Below are positions 42,506-53,072 of a stretch of 64,000 nt of DNA, piece after piece. Each line of letters opens with the position of its first letter. Positions within the stretch are counted from its first letter, which is position 1. The notes below the pieces were generated by a model that made no database searches, was not told the origin of the DNA, and saw only the letters and a list, made by a program, of their open reading frames with translations. Source of the DNA: Schistocerca nitens (Eukaryota > Arthropoda > Insecta > Orthoptera > Acrididae); contig NC_064616.1 of NCBI RefSeq assembly GCF_023898315.1, positions 531,793,102-531,857,101 on the forward strand, given 5' to 3'. The position numbers and the translations under genes are program-made.

Positions 42506-44695
42506 ATTCATCCACTTATTATTCTTCTGTCAATAACACTAATGTTTTATAGTAAACAGATATGGTCTAACAGTTTCTGACATAGCTCTGAAACAGAACC
42601 TGAATTTGCTGTAGACAATCTATAGTTTGTGCAATACCACTAATCAGAACAGAATGAAAAGCACAAATTACTATACAGATGAAGGTACATCTTCAGGATT
42701 AGTGTTTGATCCAAATGCTGAAGCACTCAACACAATATTCTACTGTTGCATGAAATCTGCAGTGAAGATGCTGTGCACTATATATTAAGTGAAGTATCAT
42801 TACAGTGTGAAAAATGTAAAATGATCCTTGAGAAATATCATAGGTCTGAATAACAAATATTAAGTAACTGCATCTCTAATTCAACAGATAGAAAATCTTA
42901 AAAGAGTGAACTTGATCACCTTCCAATAAAAATTCCAAACTGTCTAATTTTGTCATGGTGTAAGCTATCTGCACACAAAAGATTGGACACAGTCAAAAAA
43001 TCCTCTATAATTATGATTGATTTAATCCATAAAATGTTCTCAGAAAATGATTGCTAAAAGAGTAAATTATGACATCGTACGAGTTACATAGAACAACAGA
43101 TTTCTAGTTCTGCAAGTGGTTAGTGATGGAAAGATATCAGTCAATCTATGTGAGGAAGTTTTTGAGCACAAATGCAGAAAAACAATGAGTAAAAACAGTA
43201 AAATAATTATATTACTAGACAGTCATCATTGTGGACCAGCAGAACTCATAAGTCAGTTGTCAAAGCAAAAAGAAACCAATTTAATCAAATCTTGTCCTCC
43301 CTTCTCAGTAATAAATGACCTAGAACTATTTGCTGATTGTAGTAATGTACATCTAAACAATTGTTTAGTCCTAACAAATGAGATGAATGATATTTATAGA
43401 AATGAAACAGAAATAGCTTCAAGAAATTTAAAAGTGGGCTTAAGTTAGCTCACTCATACAAATGTCATTGAATGTAGGCTTTCACAGCAGGAGTTGTCAT
43501 CACTTAACACTTCCGGGCTGAGATGCCGTGGTCCATATATAGAACTCTCCCCTGATGTTCCGCCTTCGACTGCGGAAGGCATGCTCCGAGGACAATCAAC
43601 GAACTGCAATGGGAGCGTGAATGAGCGCTGTATATATAAGCCATCCAGAGGGTGCCACTGTCAGTCTCATGACGTCTGCTGTGCTATGACCTCTGATATT
43701 GCCAACTTTCTCAATTGAAATTAATCAATTGTCACGCTGTTGCTGCAATGTTGACACCCATATTTTATCCAGCTTAATGCCCTCATCTCTTATATTAAAA
43801 TCATTGCAGTGTTTGGCAATCTCAATGGCCTCTCTGTACATTTGTGCATAATAATGCGACATCTTTGCTTTGATGCTTGCCTCACTGAACTTTATTTCAT
43901 GATCACCTTCCTGAAACACATGTTCCGCTACAGCTGATTTATCGATGTGTTCGAGGTGGCAGTTCCTTTTATGTTCACCCAGACGGGTGTCGACGCTTCT
44001 TTTTGTTGTGCCTATATAGACCTCTCCACAACTGCATGGAATTTTATAGACACCTCGTATAGCCAGAGGATGTCGTTCATCTTTTACGGATCTTAAACAT
44101 TCTTTTATTTTCGTGGTGGGTCTGAAAACAGTTTCCACATTGTACTTGCTTAAGAGTTCTCCAATGCGATCAGTGACCTTACTGATAAATGGTAAGAACA
44201 CTTTCCCCTTGGGTTGGTGTCGATCCTCGTCCATCCTGGTTGTCAGTCTAGGGCAGGGCTTCACAACATACGTGCTCGCGGAGCAAGCTGTGAGCAGCAA
44301 GGCACGAGCACGATACCTCCACTACCGGACCAGAGCGGAGAGTGGGGAGAGTCACGTGGGGCACACAACAGCTGCCGCCAGTCAATGTAAATCCGCGCCC
44401 ACCTGCAGGGATATCTCTCACGAATTATTACTGCGACAAATGAAACAAATAAAGGAGAATGTACACATGTCACATAATTTTATTAGCTTAGTGTATGCCT
44501 CTACATTCTTATTAATTTGTGAACAGTTACACAATAAAAGGTGTCACTGAAGTGTGGGATTCTCGGCTATCTTGTACTTTTTGCCCTTTACAATTGCGTC
44601 TATGTTCCGAGTAATTGTTCTTGTGCATTGTAGGCGCAGCGTGCAGTTTAAATTTCGATCAGACAATGCGTTTCTCAGGCGCATCTTGTTACATT

Positions 44696-46600
44696 TCATG
44701 GCAGAGAACATTGTTCACAAACATACGTGGAACCGAACATTATTGTAACCGCCAGTTTGTGCAAACGAGGAAATCTATCCTGAGGGAAGTGTCTGTAGAA
44801 TTCCAAAATGTTTTTCTTATTCTGAAATTTGTCTCTGTATTCTCTGTCACACTGCAGGTCAATAATTTCTGGTTGCAGCTCAGGACGAATCTCTTCAATA
44901 TTCGCTGAATATGGAGAGGAGAAGAGATCAAAATCACTGTCTAGTGCTGTCAGATCTTGAAAGTGTTGATCAACTTCTCCCTTAAGGGCAACTAAACTAT
45001 GTGAATAACGTTCACGGTCTTTTTCAACATCTTGCATGGATGATAATTTAGGAAAATGAGCTAGATTTCCTGTTTCCAGCTGACTCACCCAAAGTGTCAA
45101 TTTCATTATAAAAGCTCGTATTCGATCTATGAAATGAGTAATTAGCAGATCATTACCTTGTAGTGAAATGTTCAAAGCATTCAGATGGCTAGTTAAATCT
45201 GCTAAGAACGCGAGATCACATTTCCATGAAGGCTCTTTCGATTCAGGAACACACATGTTATTTATTTCCATGAACATATTTATCTCATCTAATAGGCAAA
45301 AAAATCGATTTAATAATTCGCCACGACTATGCCAGCGGACCTCGCTGTAATAAGGCAGGCTACCATACTGGCTTTCTACATCCTCAAGAAAGCTTTTAAA
45401 TTGCCTGTGTTGTAGCCCATGCTTCCTTACATAATTGGTTGTACGAACAACAACACTCATCACATTTTTTAGAGGAGGAGGAGGAGGAGGATATTAGTGT
45501 TTAACGTCCCGTCGACAACGAGGTCATTAGAGACGGAGCGCAAGCTCGGGTGAGGGAAGGATGGGGAAGGAAATTGGCCGTGCCCTTTCAAAGGAACCAT
45601 CCCGGCATTTGCCTGAAGCGATTTAGGGAAATCACGGAAAACCTAAATCAGGATGGCCGGAGACGGGATTGAACCGTCGTCCTCCCGAATGCGAGTCCAG
45701 TGTGCTAACCACTGCGCCACATTTTTTAGAGTGATACTCTTTGCACATAAGTTTTCCTGGTGGATCACACTGTGAACGCCCCTTATTTCATTCGGCACGG
45801 TCAGTTTTTGCATTTTCTCCTTCAACAGCGCAACGAAACCTGTTTTTTTTCCCTGTCACCGGTGGTGCACCATCTGTAGACACTGAAACTACAGAATTCC
45901 ACAACAATCCTATATTTTCAACACTTTCTTCAACACTACTTAAAATATCACCTCCGGTTGTAGTGTTCTTCATGGCTATTACATCGAGGAGCTCCTCCCT
46001 CACCTGAAGATCTCTATTAACACCTCTAATAAATATGGCAAGCTGCGCTGTTCCAGTGATATCAACTCTTTCATCCAGAGCTAGAGAATACGCCATAAAA
46101 TCTTAACAGATATTTGCAAGCTGGCTCTGGACGTCGTCTGCCATGTCCTTAATGCGACGCATAATGGTCATGTTAGATAATGGCACAATCCGAAACTGTT
46201 CAACTTGAGATGGACACAAATGTTCCGCTGCAACTACCAAACATTCTTTTATTAAATCGCCATCAGTGAAGGGGCGCAGGGATTTTGCTAAAAGCAAAGC
46301 AATTTTGTAACTCATTCTGAGAGCTGCCTGAGTTGATTTTTCTTCGTCGTCCTGACCTTCTTCGGATAGCTTGCTTTTAAGTTTAATAACTTCCTGTGCA
46401 CGATCTGGTCCATCACATTTTCCACTTCCATAGTCTTTTGCGTGGTACGACATATAATGTCACTGCAAATTAAATTTCCTAAAAGAATTTAGCGTTTTGT
46501 GACATACTAAACATTTTGCAACACCATCTTTTTCTGTAAACAGATACAATTCCTCCCAATGGGGGTTGAACTGCGAAAGCACGGTTGGGGTTACACAACG
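44696..46600 (-). pseudogene. hAT transposase (ZBED5/GTF2IRD2-like), broken by SINE and stops
   Basis: On the minus strand, from the right: a BED zinc finger near 46560-46450 (NPHWEELYLFTEKDGVAKC, CLVCHKTLNS) with a stop in it. Then SYKIALLLAKSLRPFTDGD (46453-46103), YSLALDERVDITGTAQLAIF (first catalytic region) and VSVSTDGAPPVTGKKN (46096-45788). A SINE interrupts at 45475-45717. The C-terminal part 45463-44696 has HGLQHRQFKSFLEDVE, VRWHSRGELLNRFF, CDLAFLADLTSHLNALNIS, then HKLAVTIMFGSTYVCEQ (dimerisation region). Not functional. Confidence 0.85.
45475..45717 (-). mobile_element. tRNA-derived SINE inside the hAT transposase, 14-bp target duplication
   Basis: Flanked by CACATTTTTTAGAG at 45461-45474 and 45718-45731. 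The minus strand starts GTGGCGCAGTGGTTAGCACA (A box) with GGTTCAATCCCGTC (B box) about 45 bases on. The body matches the truncated SINE at 18251-18438, and the tail is a (CCT)n run. Confidence 0.95.
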
Positions 46601-48599
46601 GCGACTTGACACGATTCTTAACCAGCGAAGTGACTGTTAGAGCTGATCGTAGTACTTTAAACGTTACACAGTCGGCGCGAATTCAATAGGCATGCTGCGG
46701 CCCTATTCAAACGTGAATGTGCATTTCCCCGCCCTCCCCTCCCACCCCACTCCGCGACCTTGCACCCGTTCACGAGCACGTGCCTGAGCAGACGCGAGTA
46801 CTCGCGCTCAAAACCGGCCAGTTGTTAAGCCCTGGTCTAGGGTGTAGTGCATGATCTATCTCTCTGTTGGAATACCCATTCTTCTTAAAGATCGCTCTAA
46901 GGTGTTCAATCTCATCATCCAAGCGAGCTGGTTCACATATTTTGTGCGCCCTGTCTATTAATGTTTTAATCACACCTCTTTCATGTCTTGGGCGGTGGTC
47001 AGAATCTTCCTGCAGATAGCGATCAGTGTGTGTGTCTTTTCTGGAAAGCTTATGACCCAACGATCCGTCCTCTCATTTGATTACTGTCACATCTAAGAAG
47101 TTCAGGTGACCATCAATTTCCTTTTGCATAGTGAATTGAATTCTTGGATTAATACTATTCAGATGTGACAGGAAGGCATCCAGTTCCTCTTCCCCATGGG
47201 TCCATATAACAAATGTATCGTCTACATAATGATACTATCTGGCTGGTCTTTTTCTAGCTGTTTGCAGCACCCGTTGTTGAAAGTTCTCCATGAACAAGTT
47301 AGCCACAGCTGGACTAAGAGGACTTCCCATAGCCACCCCATCAATCTGTTAATAAAAAACATTATTACATTGAAAATAAGTTGTTGTAAGGCAATGTCTG
47401 AATAATGCCAAAATATCACTAGGAACAATGTCCGCTATACATGTCTGTTTAGCTCCCGTTGCAGTTCGCCGATTGTCCTCAGTGCATGCCTTATGCAGTC
47501 AAAGGTGAAATGTCAGGGGAGAGTTCTATGTATGGACCACGGCATCTCAGCTCGGAAGAGTTAAGTGATGACAAATGTCATTGTCTGAAATATACCACAG
47601 AGGTATCATTTAAAAAATAATCATATGTAAATATGGAACTCAAAGTGTCAAACAAACTTGACCATGATATTTACAGCCCCTTTAGAAATTCCAAATTATT
47701 GTATTTGAACATTATGAAATACTCAAAGAAAATGATCTATTGACACATGACCAGTACATATTCAAAAAATATCAATCCTGTGAAACACAAATGGTTTTTT
47801 ATTTGTGTGAAGCAATGTGTGCTATCAACAGGTGATCTCAAGTTGCTAACATACTGTTAGATTTCCGGAAGGCTTTTGACATTGTTCCTCACTTAAATTA
47901 GAATCATCACATTGAAAATGTTGCACCTAAAGACTGTGTTTTATTGACAGAACACTTTGAAGATGAAACAAAACAACTAAAAACCCTGCCTGTGATATGC
48001 TTGTCCATTCTGTTTTGGGGTATTGCTGGGCAGTGTGATATCCTTACCAGAGGGGATTGACAGAGCACACTGAAAAAGTTTGAAGGAGAGCACCTTGTTC
48101 TGTTTTACCATGAAATAGAGGAGAAAATGCCTTGAGTATGATACATGAGTTCGGGTAGCAATCGGTTTTTCATTGCAGTAAGATTTATTCACAAAATTTC
48201 AATCACCAAGTTTCTCCTTCAAATGAAAATTATTGTACTCCCACCTACATAGAGAGAAATGATCATCATAATAAAATAAGAGGAATCAGAGCTCACACAG
48301 AATCATTTACATGTTCATTTTTTCCATATGCTATTCAAGACTGGAACAGTCAAGAAATAGCCTGAAGGTGGTTCTATGGACTCTCAACCAAGCACTTAAG
48401 TGTGAATTACAGAACAGTCATGTAGATGTAGATGTACTGGTCACAGATTTCATATTAGATGTGGACATCCTGTGAACAGATGAGGCAAAAAACTGATATC
48501 CAAATCTATAGCCATCATTGTTTCAGAAAGAAAAGCTTCTAAGAAGCTGACTACAAATTGGCAATCATTAGCCAATGCTGGGACAAAGGTTGAATCAAA

Positions 48600-49150
48600 C
48601 AAATAGCTAAACACAACAGTGGTAAAAACAGAAATAAAACAGCAGTTGCAACAAAACAGTACGTATAACAACACAAATAGCAGTATCACCATAAGAAGGA
48701 ACAGCTCTGCAAACAATAATAGTAGCAGTGAAAATAGTACCCATACCAACAAAAACAGCGAAAGTAGCTACAACAATGGAAGCAACAGCAATAAACAGAA
48801 GCAACAATAGCAGCATCATCTGTATTGTCCACTGCAACAATAGACCCATTAATGGTACTGACAGCAGAACCAATAACAGTAGCAGATGCAACGTCAGTAG
48901 ATCACTAACAACAGTAGTAGCAGCAAAAGTAATAGTCAAACCAGCAACAATAATAGCATCAGAAATAAAACCAACAACCATAACATCATCAGTATCATCT
49001 GCAGCATCTACAGCAGTAGCACATGTATCATCAGCAATGCCATCAACAACAGCAGCAGTAGCAGAACTAGCAACAACGTAAGTAGCAACATCATTTTCAA
49101 CAATGTGAACAGTAGTAGCATATCAGCATCAGATACTCTGCTGACTACTG
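48600..49150. repeat. Degenerate trinucleotide-rich tract (AAC/AGC type)
   Basis: About 550 bases rich in CAA, CAG, AGC and AAT triplets with three-base periodicity, giving Asn/Ser-rich or Leu/Val-rich artefact frames. Looks like an old expanded trinucleotide repeat. No evidence that it is translated. Confidence 0.7.
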
Positions 49151-49427
49151 GTACAGTGCTAGGACCTATCAGAAGAAGCACCAGGAACCACGCACCTAAA
49201 GAATAAGAAATTTTGGCCTCCAGGGGAGGGAAAAAAGTGCTATCATGAATAAAATAATAAGTCTGAATGAGTTTTATTTTAATGTTCAATATTCTATGTA
49301 AAAAAAAACAAGAGGAATTTGAAGAGCTACTAGCTAATGAAGTACCCAATATATTTGTAGTTACTGAGCTCTTGTTAACTGAAAATAATTTAAAAATCAC
49401 CACCTTTCTTTGATATAGAAAGAGGCC

Positions 49428-51235
49428 TGTAGTAAAACACACAAATAAGTACACATAGAGTGACCAAGTCACTTCACTGAGAAAACAATCACAATTTCCA
49501 AACAAAGTGATAAGCATCCCAAGAGTGGAATCAAGTGAGCATACAAATGAAACATAATAGAATGAGAGAGAGAGCCCTCCACACTAGGATTATAATAGGT
49601 AAGTCGCTAGTCTGATTTGCATGGTGGTGCTGTCTGCAGGCTGCATGTGCCAAACTTGTTGCAATGCTACTGTTGCTATTTCATTGTTCTGCTGTCTAGT
49701 GGCTGAACCTGAGCCACCATGCACCAGTGCAGGCCATCATAACCAAATGAACTAGTGCCCCACATCTTATTATTAGAGATGGGGGATCCGCTCTTGAACT
49801 AATTCATAGAGTTGAATCTTTCAAAGGAGTGAACAATCAGTGATTCAGAAAAAAAGAACGGTAGCTCCAAACGTTTCCCACGGCAGTGAGAGAGAGAGAG
49901 AGAGAGAGACGGAGCATATCAGCAGCGCCTCTGCTGGTCAGAGCACAGTGCACGCCACACAACACAGCCAGCGCCGGCCTCTGCCCTGCTTCTACCTTGG
50001 CTGCCTGCATTGTGCAGTGCCCCATTGGATTTTGTGTTTCACATATGCCGTGCCGTCTCTGTGCGTCGTCTGCCGTGTGCAGTGTCTGGCGCAGCTTAAC
50101 TTCGCATCGCACTCTGTCGGCGATCGTTTCAGTCGCACGTCCTGCCCTCTGGGCAGTTGATGCGAGCAACAGGACAGAGAGCCACCTAGCGGATAACATA
50201 GGAACTACTTGCAAAAACCTGCTCGCAAGGGAACCGACGGTTTGGCTCGGAGCGGGTGAGCTCCCCCCACCCTCGGAACTCGCCCGCTCAACGCTCACCC
50301 CACCGTCTCGACTCTAGCCAGAGCATTGAGCAAAGCGACTCAGGTGTCACTCTGGTCTCTGCGGTCTCAGCTCATGCAGTAATACAGCTCACGGCTCGAC
50401 CTGCTCGACTCAGCGCCTCTGCATCGGAGTTCCTCTCTACTGGATATTGTTCTTCGTAGTAATACCGCTATGTATATTACATTATTATGTTATGGATACA
50501 TCAATCGTTTTTATTTTATTTTTATTTGTTTAAACTGATTAGATTAGGTTCCTGATGACTCCTCTTACCATAGGATTTTTATTATGGATACTCGAATTTA
50601 CGCCTTAATTACGAGCGAACCGATAAACGTATCGCAAAATGTGATACACCAATATTTTCCTTGTTTTATTCTGCGTAAGGCTATATGCAGCACTTTCGTT
50701 TTACAGTCAAATTTATATTTTTTTTTTCTTATTCTGGTACGGATTTTGCGATTTTAGGCGTCTTCGGAAGGAAACGTTCACTTTAAAAATATATGGCTTG
50801 CGATGTATTTGTATGAGGTTAATGAAATTTTAATACATTATAGCCAAATATATTGTTAATGTAAATCTCAAGTTACAACATTTTCCGATCACCCAAAAAA
50901 CCACGATAGTGCAAAATAAATCAATAATCAAAAACTTTGTTATATCGTGGAAATTTCAATAAACAATACAAAATTCTTACTCATTATCTGTGTTACTTCA
51001 AAATAGGATCAAATAAGATCAAAATACAGGTATAGTACTGGAATAAACCAAGTTTAAAGGGCAATGTGCCTTCCATTTATTTTCTATTGTAAGTGAGTGG
51101 TGAGTCATGAAAAAGAGCTAATTCATTTCAGGGAGCGAACAGTTCTGATCGAATCTCTGAAAAGAACAGTTTTGCCCATCTCTACTTATTATGTTCACAG
51201 CCATCAACAGCAGATGTCATAACATAGGGTTACCA
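49428..51235 (-). repeat. Left (3') LTR, with inserted element at 49774-51184
   Basis: About 390 bases of LTR remain after subtracting the insertion and its target duplication. Pairs with 57464-57902. Confidence 0.6.
49774..51184. mobile_element. Non-autonomous hAT-like element in the LTR
   Basis: Ends TAGAGATGGG and CCCATCTCTA, flanked by the 8-bp duplication CTTATTAT at 49766-49773 and 51185-51192. It has no transposase. The interior has a (GA)n run at 49887-49909, a GC-rich block at about 49910-50460 with overlapping open frames on both strands, and an AT-rich right half. The GC-rich block differs sharply from all surrounding sequence; its origin is not recognised. Confidence 0.8.
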
Positions 51236-53072
51236 TAGTCCTCTCTCCTTGGTGGAGTGACTGTGAGATGGAGGACCTCTGGTGCCCCTCCCCTGCCAGC
51301 ATGTAGCACCCAGGAAAGGGACATCCAAGTGTCTTCTGGGGCACTGTCAGTGGGCACCTGTGGAAAAGCAAATGTCTCCTGTTGGCTGGCATGGAGAGTA
51401 GGGCTGGAAATGATCCTGGCAGTGATGGCTCCACCACATGGAGACACCGGCAAGCTAGACACCATCTGGAGGGCATGCTGGTGCTAGAACAGGATCCATG
51501 GGGACATCTGGGGTCTCTTGGGCAGGGGTAGGAACTGGATGGTAAGGCATCTGCTGACATCTGGTGCCACCTGTTGCTGATGAAGTTTGTTCACACCCAG
51601 TCCCTGATGCTCACACAGAGGGCTAGAAAAGACATTGGAGGAGGGTGAAGTAGGCAAGTTGCACCAAGCATAGGAGATGGAAGCAGAAACAGGGAAAGGG
51701 GCTCCATTAATGGTGTCCTCCGTCTATAGCATGGAGACTGTTTGACCCCAACGACTTTGAATGACCGCTAGGATCCAGCACTTGGGGCGGTGAAAACATG
51801 AGCCCAGGCTGGGTCCCTAGCACGTATCAATGCAACAGAGGCATCCAAGAAGGGTGCAGGGCAATTAGCAGGAGGTTGAGGACCTGGCACAGCTAGTGTC
51901 CATGCAGCACTTCTGCTGAGCTCTTCTCGCCCAACACCATGGATGCATAAGAACTGGGAAAACAGGTGACTGCATCTTCAGCCAAGGCATCGCCTATGTA
52001 CTACTTCATCTTTGTCTTTAAAATCCAGATAAGATGTTCTGCTTCCCCATCCATCTGATGGTGAGCAAAGGTGTCCTGATATGGTGGATGCCATGTTGCC
52101 AACAAAAACCATGAAAAGTTTATGAGATAAACTGTGGGCCATTTCCCTCACCAAGATGTGGGGTGAGACCTTTGATGGAGAAGATCTGGGTGAATGTCCA
52201 CATCATTGATTTCACTGCTGTTGAGCAGCAGTTTACTATCTACGGAAATTGAGAGTAGGCACCTATGACCACCAACCAGTAAGTGTCAAGAAAGGAGCTG
52301 GCAAAATCTAGGTGGACCCACTCCCATGGCTGTGGAGGTTCTGGCCATAGAGAGTGACACTGCCATGTAGCATCCTTGTGATCTGCACTCCTAGAACAAG
52401 TGGCAATTAAATGTACAGTCTCAGAATCAATCTCTGGCGAATAGACATGACCTGTACAAGTGACCATGGTGCTGTAGGTGAAGTATGTTCCACCTAAAGG
52501 ACACCAGAATGCCCATGCACTCCACAGCATGTTTTGTAGATGGCAAAATAACACCATGAACAAGAGTTAATATGGTGAAGCACAAAAAATTATGAACGAT
52601 ATCTGATGCATGAACTAAAGGCCATTATGGCCACCAACAATGAATACACTATCCCATCTGGCAAAGTACAGCATCTGAGCTGACCACATGGGTGATGCAG
52701 GGGCCAGTAATAGGAAACCTGTCCACTGTCCAGTGAGTTTCATCATCAGGATAGAAACGAAGAACTTCATCATCATCAAAGCTGGGTAGGGGCTGAATGA
52801 ATACTACCTACCTGGCTGGTAGATGGTTAGGCACAGAGCTGAATGAAGAATGCCTGTCATTTCTGGAATGCTTGTTTACAGGCAAGTGTCCAAACAGTCT
52901 ATATGCCATTCTTGAGCAATTGATTGAGAGAACATGCTACTGTAGCTAACTGTGGCATGAACTTGTGGTAACTCTTGACTTTTCCAAAAAATGTCTGGAG
53001 CTCCTTTGCATTAGTAAGACAAGGGGCAGCCTCAATTGCTGCAGTATGACGAGGCCCAGGTATTCAGTACAG

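Larger units (their letters stand above)
44254..46834 (-). mobile_element. hAT DNA transposon with 8-bp target duplication
   Basis: Terminal repeats CAGGGCTTCACAAC (left) and GTTGTTAAGCCCTG (right). The 8-bp duplication GTCTAGGG flanks it at 44246-44253 and 46835-46842. It encodes a minus-strand transposase interrupted by a SINE. Confidence 0.95.
43725..47440 (-). pseudogene. Penelope-type RT/GIY-YIG remnant
   Basis: From the right on the minus strand: LFRHCLTTTYFQCN-like text, [20 protein letters not shown] (about 47345-47285), YVDDTFVIW (about 47230-47200, catalytic aspartates intact), LNFLDVTVIK, then HKLSRKDTHTDRYLQ and GYSNREIDHALHPRP to 46843. After the hAT insertion it resumes at 44246 with KGKVFLPFISKVTDRIGELL, IKECLRSVKDERHPL, the GIY-YIG motif GVYKIPCSCGEVYIG and MYREAIEI, ending at 43725. 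Several stops occur. Confidence 0.8.
43471..47570 (-). mobile_element. Second Penelope-like element, 5'-truncated, interrupted by a hAT element
   Basis: Bounded by the 13-bp duplication ACAAATGTCATTG at 43458-43470 and 47571-47583. The 3' end region 43497-43614 recurs inverted at about 47450-47569 (ATGCCGTGGTCCATA and GAACTCTCCCCTGA in the left copy). Without the hAT insertion the element is about 1.5 kb, so most of the RT 5' part is missing. It is more diverged from the element at 26293-29085 than that element's arms are from one another, so it is a different, older family member. Confidence 0.85.
42640..48437 (+). mobile_element. Internally deleted CR1/jockey-group LINE (outermost of a four-level nest)
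   Basis: The 5' part (to 43470) carries ORF1-like sequence: IIILLDSHHCGPAELISQLS (43204-43263) and NEMNDIYRNETEIASRNLK (43378-43434). These resemble the GDSH and GGTNDVYRNE blocks of the esterase-like domain of LINE ORF1 proteins. The text resumes after the Penelope insertion at 47571 (TNVIV...IPQRY). Then come scraps of RT (ENDLLTHDQYIFKKYQSCET, DFRKAFDIVPH near 47855-47890). A C-terminal part (TEHTEKVQRRAP-like, near 48060-48100) and a GTAGATGTAGATGTA tail at 48422-48436 complete it. Most of the endonuclease and RT are missing. Confidence 0.65.

Noticed and set aside
48450..49517. Leu/Val-rich minus-strand frames that look like membrane proteins
   Set aside because: They are translations of the trinucleotide-rich tract on the wrong strand; no conserved motif and low-complexity composition.
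49837..50317. Overlapping open frames on both strands in the GC-rich block
   Set aside because: GC-rich sequence lacks stop codons by chance; neither frame shows a recognisable domain.
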